A stretch of DNA of 60,335 bases, from positions 1-60,335 of the forward strand of contig ONJJ01000018.1 in the NCBI GenBank assembly GCA_900318115.1, written 5' to 3'. The stretch is from an uncultured Prevotellaceae bacterium. GTDB taxonomy: Bacteria; Bacteroidota; Bacteroidia; Bacteroidales; Bacteroidaceae. Below the pieces are notes generated by a model. That model was not told where the DNA came from. It made no database searches and saw only the letters and a list, made by a program, of their open reading frames with translations. A program made the position numbers and the translations under genes. Below, piece after piece: positions 60,333 through 60,335 of the stretch. Each line of letters opens with the position of its first letter. The stretch's first letter is position 1.

Positions 60333-60335
60333 GCG

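Overview
The window is almost certainly chromosomal DNA of a fairly GC-rich Bacteroidales bacterium of the Prevotella type. Evidence: repeated promoters of the Bacteroidota form TTTG-N20-TAnnTTTG, type IX secretion C-terminal signals on two secreted proteins, lineage families (DUF3078, DUF4837, DUF4922, C10 peptidase, FadL-like porin), and the gene order rlmN-DUF4837-pdxA-sigma54 regulator-lptE-TPR-secG. The assignment rests on recalled family sequences, not a search. The last ~0.9 kb is different: a 5' fragment of guaB with a sigma70-type promoter is joined head-on to a truncated esterase gene, most likely a chimeric contig end.

Layout. 1-140: 3' end of a 5S rRNA gene and its terminator. 155-16,884: almost all minus strand, with a SprT-like protein, a lipoprotein, a YjbH-like protein, a YqiA-like hydrolase, a 1,447-residue CotH/lamin-tail protein, an MFS transporter, an S9 peptidase, yidC, the GTPase yihA and a DUF3078 protein. 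17,072-24,728: a BadF-type sugar kinase, then GH92 and a GT2/DUF4922/SpoIID fusion. 24,900-38,809: plus strand, with GH109, a Bax-inhibitor-like protein, the long rlmN-to-secG cluster, GH115, ffh, folD and tRNA-His. 38,955-52,689: an MscS-type channel, GH43, a second DUF4837 lipoprotein, a FadL-like porin, a C10 protease, a lone HsdR-N nuclease domain, AMP nucleosidase and holA. 53,446-59,449: a small HTH regulator, pyrK-pyrD, a ComEA-like protein and a two-domain esterase.

Themes. Housekeeping envelope biogenesis (YidC, SecG, Ffh, LptE) sits among exported glycan-active enzymes (GH92, GH109, GH115, GH43, SGNH/SASA esterase), but no SusC/SusD pair is present, so this is not a classical polysaccharide utilization locus. 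No transposase, integrase or cas gene was seen.

The most unusual signal is repeat-derived. (i) Two arrays of degenerate 22-bp units lie 23 kb apart, one fed by a perfect orphan promoter. (ii) A short hairpin element with CT-rich flanks lies in frame inside yidC and the S9 peptidase, giving both proteins the same peptide, and occurs a third time beside the MFS gene. (iii) A different two-part element is inserted twice, in frame, in the GT2/DUF4922/SpoIID gene. (iv) Ser/Pro-rich expansions are found in RlmN, a TPR-like protein, a DUF4837 protein and the ComEA-like protein. (v) Intergenic minisatellites have 7-, 19-, 25- and 54/56-bp periods, and there is also a 46-bp perfect AT palindrome and a ~260-bp pyrimidine tract. 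The genome appears to tolerate small repeat insertions inside essential genes.
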